Source: Lonicera japonica (Eukaryota; Streptophyta; Magnoliopsida; Dipsacales; Caprifoliaceae). Taken from it: a stretch of 64,000 nucleotides of DNA. The position numbers were made by a program, and so were the translations under genes. How positions within the stretch are numbered: the stretch's first letter is position 1; each line of letters starts with the position of its first letter. Location: positions 29,941,774 to 30,005,773 of the forward strand of contig CM038470.1 of NCBI GenBank assembly GCA_021464415.1, read 5' to 3'. Positions 1 to 9,934 of the stretch are shown here, piece by piece. The notes under the pieces are model-generated. The model was not told the DNA's origin. It ran no database searches and was given only the letters and a program-made list of their open reading frames with translations.

Positions 1-260
1 GGACACGTCGAGTGTCGAGAATAGATTCGATATTTCTTCAGAAATAAGACGAGAATCGAGAATGCTTGATACAAGACTAGAAAATAAGATATAAGCCAAT
101 AATTCTTCAATCCCAAATTGCTGTCCTTGAACCCTTGGGAGTGTTGGTCTATTTATACTGCTCGGGGAGGATTGTCGCGTGATATTTCTCCCGAAAGGGC
201 ATGTGTCACGTAACAATGTGTACAATGTCGCGCGACAAACGGCTGAAGTGATGTCTCTGA
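1..260 (-). repeat. Partial left LTR of the Tat-type element
   Basis: Positions 4-259 align without gaps to 15431-15686 in the right-hand LTR, with about 12 differences by eye, so roughly 95% identity. All but one of the differences are transitions. The segment includes the minus-strand TATA sequence CTATTTATA (149-157) and one palindrome TGTCGCGCGACA (226-237). Similarity stops abruptly near 260, although about 240 bp more of LTR would be expected. The rest of this LTR lies to the left of the window. Because the element reads leftwards, this should be its 3' LTR. It is either chimeric or rearranged at its U3 edge. Confidence 0.85.
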
Positions 261-817
261 TCTCTGTTCTTTTCTCAGTTTTCTCTTTTGGTGTGCCCAC
301 ATCATATTCTGTTTTTCGATGCCCTTATTTCTCCCTATTTTGGGAAAGACCTTTTCCGGCCTTCTCTGTTTTTGACCGAGAGTCTCTTTATCCCTTTGTC
401 GTGATCAAGAGCCTTACTCACCCAAAACGAAGCCCTGAGCCGATTTTGGCCTAGCTGTCACTTTTGGTGCGGCTCTCCCTGTCACTCTGCATTTCTGTTT
501 CTCTCGCTCGCTCTGGGCGCTCATGCGGGTTCTTTCTCTTTTATACTCTTTCAATTTTTTCTTATTCCCGTCTTATTTTGATTTTTTTTTCTTTTTTCTC
601 ATTGATGGTCTCGATCCTTTCTGGGAGATCAGAGACTACTTTAACCATTTGTATTTTGTTCTCGCATTTTTCGGAGAGATGATTTGGAAGTTTTCTCCTC
701 GAATTTTTCATCTTGGGTGTGCAATTTTTAGCAATTTTTTTCAAAAACTGCTTCTCTGAAGTACCCCTGTAGGAGATAAAATGAGACAAAGGTCAAAAAA
801 TCAGGGAAGGAGGAAAT
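261..817. other. Pyrimidine-rich spacer, no gene seen
   Basis: The stretch is strongly C/T-rich on the plus strand and has no convincing coding frame. It lies where the end of the 3' LTR and the polypurine tract of the element (purines on the minus strand) would be expected, but I cannot place either precisely. It separates the LTR-like promoter that faces left from the PMD promoter that faces right. Confidence 0.4.
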
Positions 818-900
818 TTGTCGCGCGACACTTCGGCGTGGGGGTCTTTGTCGCGCGACAATGTGGCCATTTGTCGCGCGACAAACATCTTCACTATATA
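818..900 (+). promoter_or_regulatory. PMD gene promoter with three GC palindromes
   Basis: Three copies of the palindrome core TGTCGCGCGACA lie at 819-830, 849-860 and 872-883. The last two extend to the full 14-bp TTGTCGCGCGACAA (848-861, 871-884). A TATA-like CTATATAA follows at 893-900, then a CT-rich leader leads to the ATG at 1038. The order of palindromes, TATA, CT-rich 5' UTR and ATG is that of a plant Pol II promoter. The same palindrome occurs in the element's LTR, on the other side of the opposite-facing TATA box. A regulatory role is inferred. Confidence 0.55.
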
Positions 901-1037
901 AGTCCCTTGCTGAGCTCATTCCACCTCATTCTCTCCTTTCTCTTTCTCTCTAGCTCTCCTTCTCTCTTCTCTCAAGCGCGGAAGCCCTGCCGCTTTTCTA
1001 ATTTTTCCAATTTTCTCACTACTCTCTATATACACAG

Positions 1038-4000
1038 ATGGATCCCGCACAGCCGGATCAACTCGAGGGTGACTAGGAGGAGGTCACTTTTACCGACGCT
1101 CAGGGCGTTCTCCGTTGCAGTCCTCATCATGACAACTGGGAGGACCTTGACTGGTATGGCGAAGACGGGGTAGACCGCGGTCGGGCGGTGGTCTACCGAG
1201 ACGTTACCCGGGCTGCTCCAGTCCCGGATGTTTCGTGGCTCTTGATGGAGCCTGTTTCTCACGAGATCCGTCGACGATCTCTGGTATGTCTTCTTTTCGT
1301 GTATTAATCTGTTAAGTTATTTTCGTCGTTTCCTACATATATTTTAAACAATGTTAGTATGCATGTTTGCCTAGAAATAATGTCCAATTTAGTGAACTCG
1401 TACTTTTTACCTGTGATACCTCTTAGGTTTTTGGGAAATTACATAATTTTTCCCTTATAACCCTATAACTCTCATAATTACACCAAAGTATCCTCAGGTT
1501 TGGAAAATTACATAATTTACCCCTATAGCCCTATATCTCTCATAATTACACCAAAGTACCCTCAAGTTTGAAAAATTACATAATTTTTACCCTTATAACC
1601 CTATAACTCTCATAATTACACCAAAGTACCCTCAGGTTTGGAAAATTACATAATTTACTCCTATAGCCCTATAATTCTCATAATTATACCAAAGTACCCT
1701 CAAGTTTGGGAAAATTACATAATTTTATCCTTATAATCCTATAACTCTCATAATTACACCAAAGTACCCTCAGGTTTTGGAAAATTACATAATTTACCCT
1801 TATAGCCCTATAATTCTCATAATTACACCAAAGTACCCTCAGGTTTGGAAAATTACATAATTTACCCCTATAGCCCTATATCTCTCATAATTACACCAAA
1901 GTACCCTCAGGTTTTAAAAATTACATAATTTACCCTTATAACCCTATAACTCTCATAATTACACCAAAGTACCCTCAGGTTTTAAAAATTACATAATTTA
2001 TCCTTATAACCCTATAACTCTCATAATTACACCAAAGTACCCTCAGGTTTTGAAAATTACATAATTTGCCCTTATAACCCTATAACTCTCATAATTACAC
2101 CAAAGTACCCTCAGGTTTTAAAAATTACATAATTTACCCTTATAACCCTATAACTCTCATAATTACACCAAAGTACCCTCAGGTTTTGGAAAATTACATA
2201 ATTTTACCCTTATAACCCTATAACTCTCATAATTACGCCAAAGTACCCTCGGGTTTTAAAACTTACATAATTTACCCTTATAGCCCTATATCTCTCGTAA
2301 TTACACCAAGGTATCCTCATAATCCTGTACTCGTTCTTTTGTTTGCAGTGGGTTGGCCGTGGTTGGGGTTCTCCCAACACCATTTCTTTAGAGTGGCGAC
2401 AGGCACAGGCCCCTGTCCAGGAGTTACTCCTTGCGACTCCTTTCGGTTCTTTTTTTGATGCCCTCTCGGAGCGGGTATCTAGGGCGACTGTGTTGGTGTC
2501 GGCTCTAGCCTGTCACTGGTGGGACACCACTCATACCTTCCACTAGAGCTGGGGAGAGATAACGATGACCCCGTTAGACCTGTTTGCTTTGACCGGGATT
2601 CCTTCAGGGGGCATCCCTATCCAGATTGACATCCCCTTGCGTCTGACGGCAGAGGGTATAGTCGGTGCGCTAGGATGGTTTTCGGAGCGACGGAGTTCCG
2701 GTGATACTATTCTTCGGGCTGTTTTGATCACGCGTCTAGCGACAGAGAGAGCCAGATTGATTGCTTTAGGAGCGCCAATGACCCGCCTGGAGGCACGTCA
2801 GTATGCCCGCGTCCTTCTCTTACTGACGTTCCATGATTTGTTCGAGGCCCGTGGGGGGGACCCGGCCCATCTCTGGTGGCTGCCTTATCTCAGAGACTTC
2901 AGCATTATATTTGACTATGACTAGGGGGCTTTATTCTGGTTGTCTTGTACGATGCTATGGACCAGGTTTCTCGCCATCTAGCCCTGAATCTCAAGGGCTT
3001 TTCTTTGCTGTGGGAGGTATACACTTTTGTTCTCTTATCTTTGCTTTAGTCTTTGTATTTTATCTGTTTGTTTGTTTACTGATATTCTTTATGTTTCATC
3101 CTTAGAGTTGGTTCGTGGCGTATACCCATCTGGGTCGCACCCAGGTGGATCTCCTCGTTGAGAACGAGGATCAGTTTCCTTCTCGCCGATTTATCGCGGG
3201 AAACTACAGGGCTCCCTATGTATATCGGACCCGGGAGATCGGAGCTGCTGCCGTCCATGACCTGCTGGAGGAGCAGGTAAATATCTTAGCATTCTTTCTT
3301 TTCAAATAGATAAATGGTAAATAAAATATAAATAACTGAAGAAACAATTTATTTTTTGTTCAGATTGAGTGGGCCCCCTGGGGTGATTTGGGTCTCCACT
3401 TTGGTTATGGTCGTGCTCTGACTGCCTCGAGGACTAGGCGGCTTATCAGGGATGAGTACGGCCTCCACTTTTACTTGGGCGAGAGAGTTATTCGCCAACA
3501 TACACCGGCCCAGTGGCCTAGAGTTCCTTCTTTTTCACCAGTTCTGATGAGGCGGACGGGCGAGATCGACCCGGTGATGGTGCAGGCGTTGGTTAACGGG
3601 CTCGATTTTTAGACGTTCACCGAGGAGGGGGATTATGCTATTTTTACTGTCGCTACTTGATGAGGGAGCCGAAGGGGGCTCGGGGACGGGTCTTTTACGA
3701 GAGGTACCGGGCGTTGGGAGGTGATCCCAACTATATACGAGGACATGCTCATTTGTCCCGGACAATTCCCGGCCAGCTATCGCCTGTCCCCGATCAGAGA
3801 GACAACATTTTGGATTCTGATGATGACGACCCTGAGGGAGAGAGGGACGTCCATGCTGGTGCTGAGGGAGGCAATGATAGGCCCGAGGTAGAGTAGCAGC
3901 TGTTCCAGAGCGGCCTCCTCAGACTACACCTATGGGGGAGCAGGGTGTTGAGGGTTTTGAGTTTTCTACCGGTCCGTCGGTATTTCCAAGGGCTGTTTTT

Positions 4001-4897
4001 TAGGCTGCTGAAGAAGGGGCAGCTAATTTTTCGGAGCGATCTTGGGAGCCTGCGGACTTTGGGGTCGACTATGAGCAGTTTGGGCGGACCCCTCCTGCTG
4101 CTGTGACTACTCCTTCCAGTGGAGTTCCCCCTTTGAGAGCGACGGCTTTGGTGGATCTCCCAGGTGTTCGTACTTTCGCCACACTGACCCCTCTTTCATC
4201 GACTGCTATGAGTCCTTTGGCCCGATCTCCGGGTCTCGGCGGCTCATCTTCTCAGCCTCCCCTGTTCCCGATTTGCGAGGAGGGTGGGTCCATTTCTGTT
4301 GATGTTCCGGTGGGCTCGTCCATTCCTTCGGTAGATCTTCCTCTACTTTCCAGAGACATCTCTTATGTCGGCGCCGGTTTACGTCGATACACTGTTCCTG
4401 AGGATGCTTTTGACTTCTTGGGTGGTCGCTCTGGCAATTAGGTACCTACTTCAACTTTTCTCGATACTTTTATATCTGTATTTATTTATTTCGACTATGC
4501 TGATTATCTTATCTTATGTTTTTCACAGCGGGTGAGTGTACGGGTGGCGGATCTGAGGGCTTGGCACGCCCAGCACCTCTACAACTGGAACCTTCTCCAG
4601 TACGTTGGTCGAGACCCTCCAGCATACATGCGTGATTATCAGAGGGCGATTGATATTTTTTTACGGCCGGGCGACCCTCTGACCTCTTCTCACGCCCAGA
4701 CTGAGTCTCGGAGGAGTAGTAGTCAGACTTTTAGGCGCTCTCGGTCCTCGGTGATCCATCCTCCAGCTCCTGTCCAGTCGACGGGGCCTTCTCAGGCAGT
4801 AGTCCCTCCTACTCAGGGCGTCCCAGTGATTGATCCCACTCCGGAGGAGGGTTCTGGTGATAGTGGTAGCGTGTCGAAGCGCGCTAGGATAGATTAG
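1038..4897 (+). pseudogene. Plant mobile domain (PMD) gene, five exons, antisense to the retroelement
   Basis: Exons read by eye: 1038-1283, 2349-3016, 3106-3276, 3364-4441 and 4529-4897, all joined in phase 0 by GT..AG introns. Exon 2 carries the PMD signature: a buried 'ALACHWWDTTHTFH' segment, then 'GEITMTPLDLFALTGI', as in the MAIN/MAIL1 and PP7-long family. Exon 5 is Arg/Ser/Pro-rich and ends in the basic, possibly nuclear-localising, 'SKRARID'. The coding total of about 840 codons is long for the family. It is dead: in-frame stops lie at 1074, 2544, 2922, 3610, 3894 and 4439, and frame changes near 2940, 3650 and between 3897 and 4100. The stop ending exon 4 (TAG before GTACCT) may be a decayed CAG splice context. 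The gene is antisense to gag-pol, and similar antisense extra ORFs are known in Tat-lineage elements. Confidence 0.75.
1422..2316. repeat. 13-copy, 68-bp minisatellite in PMD intron 1
   Basis: About 13 head-to-tail copies of a unit of about 68 bp are present. The recognisable phrases are CTCATAATTACACCAAAGTA, CCCTCAGGTTT, AATTACATAATTTACCC and TATAACCCTATAACTCTC. Copies differ mainly by C/T and A/G changes and by runs of T. The array fills most of the intron at 1284-2348, between donor GTATGT and acceptor TTTGCAG, without touching either splice site. No function is evident. Confidence 0.9.
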
Positions 4898-5274
4898 TTT
4901 TCTTTTCCTGCATTTAGTTAGTTCTGACAGATATGTAGTTTTATTTTTAGATGTTTAGACAGAGATTTAGTTTCCTGAAGACTGTTCTTTTATCAGTTTT
5001 TATGAAAATCTTTATTTGTCTGATGATGCATTTTTTATTCTTTATCTGTGATGAAAAGATAATAATGACATGAATCGATAATTTAGGAGCCATACCTTTT
5101 GTGATATGACAGTGTTTAGGGTTCCTGCAAAAGAACAGAGTGAGCAAAATAATGCATTCAGAAGTGATTCTTTTTGGCAAGAATAACTCTTATGTGTAAG
5201 AAAAGCAAAAATAGGGTGACACCAAATAGGATTTGTCGCGCGAGAATCCTTCCTTTACCCACATCTTTCCCAAA
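4898..5274 (+). promoter_or_regulatory. Spacer and probable promoter of the DUF7745-like gene
   Basis: This AT-rich spacer follows the PMD stop. One decayed copy of the retroelement palindrome, TTGTCGCGCGAGA, lies at 5233-5245, about 30 bp before the ATG at 5275. No clear TATA box was recognised. Its placement mirrors the palindromes ahead of the PMD gene, so it may be the remains of a shared control site. Confidence 0.35.
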
Positions 5275-6530
5275 ATGTCTTCTTATCGCACAAATTCTGA
5301 TTTTTCTTATGTTAATGCCCGAGATGCTCTGATATCTTCTTAAAACGGCTTGAACTTTGGTGCTTTTAGCCCTTTAGCGGGCTGGTGCCATCGTCCTTTA
5401 GATTTTTCCTTTCTGTTAGGTGCTTTATATTTCTAGAGTCCTGCGGATCATCTTTTTCGTTTTGGACTAAATGAGCTCTGTCCGACTTATGAGGAGTTTT
5501 CATGGCTGTTGCGTTCTGACGTCCGTCTCTCGATGGCAGTTCCTATAGAAGAAATCAGTCCTCGAGATATGCTAATTGCCTTGCTAGCCATTCCCCAAGT
5601 GGCCTATGATGGTTTTATTATCGATGGGCTTCTTGACCTCCATAAAATAGTGAGGTTCTTTCATCGTTATGAAGAGAGAGCTTCTTATAGTGTGGGACGT
5701 ACTGTGCGGCCTTGATTTGTCTTGTTTCTGATATGCTACTGGTGACGGGCTCTTCCCGTGTCGATCCGACTATTCTGAGTCTAATTTATCATGCTAGGAA
5801 CGGAGAGTCTATAGTGCCGATTATTCTTGCAGAGATCCTGAACGGCCTAGACAATCTTCAGAGGAGGGCCTCTCACTTCTTCAGGGGAAGTCCGCGCTTG
5901 TTATACATGTGGCTGTTGGAGCATTTTCGATCGGTGGGTTTCAACGGGGTTCGGCTTGACAACCCGACACACTTCTTTCGTCGTCCCCTCTTTGGTGCTT
6001 TGACCATGTCTTTCTCTGATTGAACGGTGTGATTTTCGGAGAATTTTTGAGCTATTCGGTGGAATATTTCTTAGTGAAAACTGAGGGCAATTGTGCTTAG
6101 TACCGGGGGTCAGAATTACGTTCGACTCCATGGGCTCTGGTTTACTTTCTTTTATCTCTCAGGACGTCTTCTTCGGCAGTTCAATATTTCTCAGGACATC
6201 CCCCTCGGCCTGAATAACTTCTCGTATGAGTCTAAGTTTATGACCCAGCATGTTTCTTTATCGGTGGAGAGAATGTGGTGTGCTCGATTGACTCGTCAGT
6301 TCAACTTTGCCCGTTTTGGTATTTCTAGGCCCCTCCGTGCTGACATCATTAATTCTCGTTGGGGGTCTCTGGAAAGAGAGCTGATTGATGATCCCTTCTA
6401 AATGGAGTGGTTCCGATTTATGGATTTTGAGCCTACAGAGGAGAGCATTGCCTTTGCGTATCAGATCCTAGATGAAGCTCGAATTAACTTAGCTACTGAG
6501 GACCCTGCTTGGCCAACCCCTAGGGATTAG
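5275..6530 (+). pseudogene. DUF7745-like extra gene of a Tat element
   Basis: The frame opening at 5275 includes 'DHLFRFGLNELCPTYEEF', then 'ILAEILNGLD', 'LLYMWLLEHF' and 'LLRQFNISQDIP'. These match the family I know as DUF7745, the 'LcPTyEEf ... LL.lWl.EH ... lRQfg..Q.iP' proteins found with plant retroelements. The ending is acidic and matches 'YQILDEARINLATEDPAWP'. It has no introns that I can see. It is broken by stops at 5341, 5434, 5713 and 6399, a frameshift near 5710 and two apparent compensating shifts at 6015-6095. The function is unknown. It is colinear with the PMD gene and antisense to pol. Confidence 0.6.
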
Positions 6531-6586
6531 GTTTTTCTGTATGTTATATCTCTTTTGTAACTTTCGATATTCTGAACCACCTTAAT

Positions 6587-6617
6587 AATAAACGAGGGAC
6601 TTTTTATGAGAAATAAA
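6587..6617 (+). terminator. Possible poly(A) signals after the DUF7745-like gene
   Basis: Two AATAAA hexamers, at 6587-6592 and 6612-6617, follow the final stop codon (6530) by 57 and 82 bp. Such hexamers are common by chance in AT-rich DNA, so the assignment rests on position only. Confidence 0.3.
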
Positions 6618-6748
6618 TTTCTTTATAATGTTTAAACTGGGCTTGAAGCCACTTCTCAGGTTGCTTACGTTCTCCTTTTGATTTTACAAAGAACAAATGT
6701 TTGAGTTGGGGCTCAGGTTTACGTAGTTCTTAACTATACATGTTACAT

Positions 6749-7813
6749 CTATTGATAATACTTCTTCAATCGATCCATGCTGACTGGTGAATGTGGTAAC
6801 TGTCCGTCTAAGTTGGTGAGTATAGCGGCACCCCCTGTATCGATCACTTTGACGATGTACGGCCTTATCCACTTCTGTCCAAACTTTCACTTTGGGTCTC
6901 TGGCCGGTTCTCGAATTTCTTTCAACACGATGTCGTTTTCATTAATACCCCATGTCTTTACTTTCTGGTTAAATGCTCAAGCGATTCTCTTTTGATACCC
7001 TTGGTGGTGGTATGCAGTTTTTAATCTCTTCTCATCTAATAATGCCAGTTCGTTATATCGTGCCTGAACCCATTTCAGCTCATTAACTTGCTTTTCTAGC
7101 AATACTCTGAGGGAGGGGACTTCTAATTCAACAGGAAGGACTGCCTCCATCCCGTATGTAAGTGAAAATGGGGTTGTCCCAGTAGAGACCCTCTCAGTGG
7201 TGCGGTATCCCTATAATGCATATGGTAACTTTTCTGGCCAGTCATGGCAGGTGTCAGTCATTTTGCTTAGGATATTCTTCAGGGTCTTGTTGGTGGCCTC
7301 AACCGCCCGATTGGTTTACGGTCTGTAGGGCAAGAATCTATGTCGGGTAATACCGTATTCTTTCATAACTGTATTAGCTTCTCCTTCGAAGTGAGTGCAG
7401 TTGTCCGAGATGATCTCATGTGGGACCCCATACCGACAGATGATATTTTGTTTGATGAATTGGGCAACTTTCCTGGCGTCAAGGGTTTGGAAAGACTCGG
7501 CCTCTAGCCATTTGATGAAGTAGTCGATGGCCACTAGTATGAACTCATGGCCGTTGTTGGCTTTGGGCGAAATCTTTCCAATGACGTCGATTTCCCAAGT
7601 TGCGAAAGGCCAGGGAGCAGTCATATTATATAACTCTTTCGGAGGAAGTTTCTGAGACTTAGCGTAGATTTGGCACTTGTGACAACGGCGCACGTGGTTA
7701 ACGCAGTTGTTCTGCAGGGTAGACCAGTAATATCCTTGCCTGATGATTTTACGAGCAAGTATATGCCCACTCATATGAGGTCCACAATCGCCCCCATGTA
7801 TCTGATCCATCAT
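6749..7813 (-). pseudogene. Ty3/gypsy integrase (end of pol)
   Basis: Reading leftwards there is an HHCC zinc-binding region ('CRRC..' style, with C-x2-C in 'RRCHKCQ'), then the DDE core with Asp in 'EIDVIG' and Asp in 'ISDN'. The third acidic residue is the Glu of 'NRAVEATNK'. A GPY/F-like C-terminus reads 'KFGQKWIRPYIV', and the stop is at 6749-6751. The frame is the same as the rest of pol. In-frame stops occur at 7316, in 'YAL*GYR', in 'RIA*AFN' and just before 'KFGQKW'. This domain would insert the cDNA into chromosomes. It is inactive here. Confidence 0.88.
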
Positions 7814-7990
7814 TTTGGCAGATTCTCCTTTCGTGAGACACTAGAGATGGGTCCTGTCGCAGTTCCTTTTATATAGCCTTCCGGCACAAAGTAAGAACCT
7901 TGATGCTAATCTCCTGAGTGTGACCCGTGTTCTCTTGTCTGTTTGCTCGGGATACTGGTGATTTTTTAACAGGTTCCAGATGTCATAAAA

Positions 7991-8400
7991 CTAAGTGGTT
8001 GAGTCCCTATTCTCTTCATTCTCTACTTCAAGGGCCATGCAGTGTGCTGGTCCTGATCTCCTTTGTACTGTAAGAGTTATTTCTTCCATCCCCTCCGGGA
8101 TATCGATCATAGAGGCCAGGGTTACTAGTGCGTCAGCAAAATTGTTTTGTGACCTAGGGACATAGTAAAACTCCGAGTGCTCAAACCTTCCTGCAACATC
8201 CTCTAGTCGGGTAAGGTAAGGGACTAATTTTTCATCTCTGATCTTCCATTCCTTCAGAACTTGGTAGACCACTAGTACCGAGTCTCCATACACTCGTATT
8301 CTCTTTATACCCCTTTGGAGCGCGATCTCTAATCCGATTATACAGGCTTCATACTCGGCCATGTTGTTGGTGCAGAAGAAGTTCAGCCGATATGATACCA
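7991..8400 (-). pseudogene. Second (plant-type) RNase H domain
   Basis: The segment reads 'MAEYEACIIGLEIAL', then 'VYGDSVLVVYQ' and 'NNFADALVTLASM'. This is the additional cellular-type RNase H downstream of the retroviral one, a hallmark of the Tat lineage of plant Ty3/gypsy elements. Catalytic acidic positions (Glu in AEYEA, Asp in GDS, Asp in FADAL) remain visible. It is in frame with RT upstream and integrase downstream, separated by nonsense codons. Confidence 0.85.
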
Positions 8401-8482
8401 GAGAATGAGTTTAGTTTGGAGAGATTAACAGGATACCTATCCCGTTCCCGTTTCGGTTGGCAGCCCCGTCAAAGTACAATTT

Positions 8483-9934
8483 TCAGTCTTCATCGATCTC
8501 AACATTCATGATAGTTTCATCTGGAAACTCGACTTTTTCTAGCATATCCCCCAATATTGGACTGTGGGCCAGGTAATCAGTTATGATCTTATCTTTGACT
8601 GCCTTCTGGGTTATGTAGGTGATGTCAAATTCGGAGAGTAAGAATAAACATTTTGCCATTCGATTCGAGAGAGCCGATTTCTCGAAGAGGTATTTTAGTT
8701 GGTCGATTCGTGATGCCAGGATGACCGAAAAGACTAGCATATAATGCCGTAGTTTCTGTGTTACCCAGACGAGAGCGGTGCATGATTTCTCCAATGGTGT
8801 GTAGTTTATCTCAAATGGGGACAATTTCTTGCTAATGTAGTAGATGGCCTGTTCTTTTTGGGTATTGGTCAGATGTTAGGCCAGCATGGCCCTTGCGGCC
8901 GAGTTGATGACAGTCAGGTACAGAATTAGTGGCAATCCGGTCTGTGGTGGGGCTAGTACTGGGGAGTTGGATAGGTAGTTTTTGATTCTATCAAAAGCCT
9001 CCTGGCACTGATCGTCCCATTCTCTTGGTGAAGTCTTCCTCAGGAGTTTGAAGATAGGTTCGCAAGTCTGAGTAAGCTGAGAGATGAACCTGCTGATATA
9101 CTGCAAATTACCCAAAAATCCCCAGACTTCTTTCTCGGTACGAGGCTCGGGCATATCTCGAATAGCTCGAACCTTGGTAGGGTCTACCTCGATTCCCTTT
9201 TTACTGACAATATAGCTCAGGAGTTTTTTCTTGGTTACTCCGAACACACATTTCTGCGGATTGAGCCTCATCTGTTACTGGCGGAGGCGGTCAAAAAAGG
9301 CTTGCAAGGCTGGTACATGGCCTTCTCTTTCCTTCGACTTGATTATCATGTCATCCACATACAGTTATACCTCTTTGTGAATCATGTCATGGAAGATAGC
9401 GGTAGCTACCCTCTGATACGTTGCCCTGACGTTTTTCAGCCCAAATGGCATAACGGTGTAGCAATATATCCCCCACGGTGTGATGAATGCTGTTTTCTCT
9501 TGGTGATCTGGGTGCATCTTGATCTGATTATACCCGGAGAAACCATCTACGAATGACTTCAGGGCATGGTTGGCGGTATTATCCACTATCAAATCAATGT
9601 TGGGTAATGGAAAATCGTTTTTCGGGCAAGCTTTATTGAGATCTCGGTAGTCTACGCACATGCAAACTTTCCCATTTACTTTTGGGACGGGCACAATGTT
9701 GGCTAACCATGAAGGGTACTCGATCACCCGCAAGAAACCCACACTTAGTTGCTTCATCACCTCTTCTTTCACTTTCAGGGACCATTCTGGCGTAAGTTTT
9801 GTCAACTTCTGCTTGACAGGCCTAAATTCTGGCTTGGTGTGTATCTCGTGCATGACTATCTGGCTGTTCAAACCTGGCATGTCTGCATAAGACCAGGCGA
9901 AGACATCCACGTACTCTTTCAGAGTTTGTGTGAA
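8483..9934 (-). pseudogene. Reverse transcriptase and first RNase H
   Basis: RT motifs in order: 'VDYRDLNKACPKNDFPLP', 'SFVDGFSGYNQI', 'MPFGLKN' and the catalytic YVDD (9350-9361), followed by the thumb 'LNPQKCVFGV' and the Ty3-type RNase H and connection to 8483. A TAA stop (9365-9367) sits two codons before YVDD, and further stops lie near 9272 and 8876. The reading frame is unbroken from 10672 down to 6749, so decay here is by nonsense rather than frameshift. Best read as a Tat-lineage pol remnant. Confidence 0.9.

Noticed and set aside
1026..1262. A minus-strand frame over PMD exon 1
   Set aside because: Antisense shadow of the exon, with no element domain; gag-pol ends at 6749.
1422..2316. 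The tandem array as a CRISPR or centromeric satellite
   Set aside because: There are no spacers between units, the genome is a plant's, and the array is short and confined to an intron.
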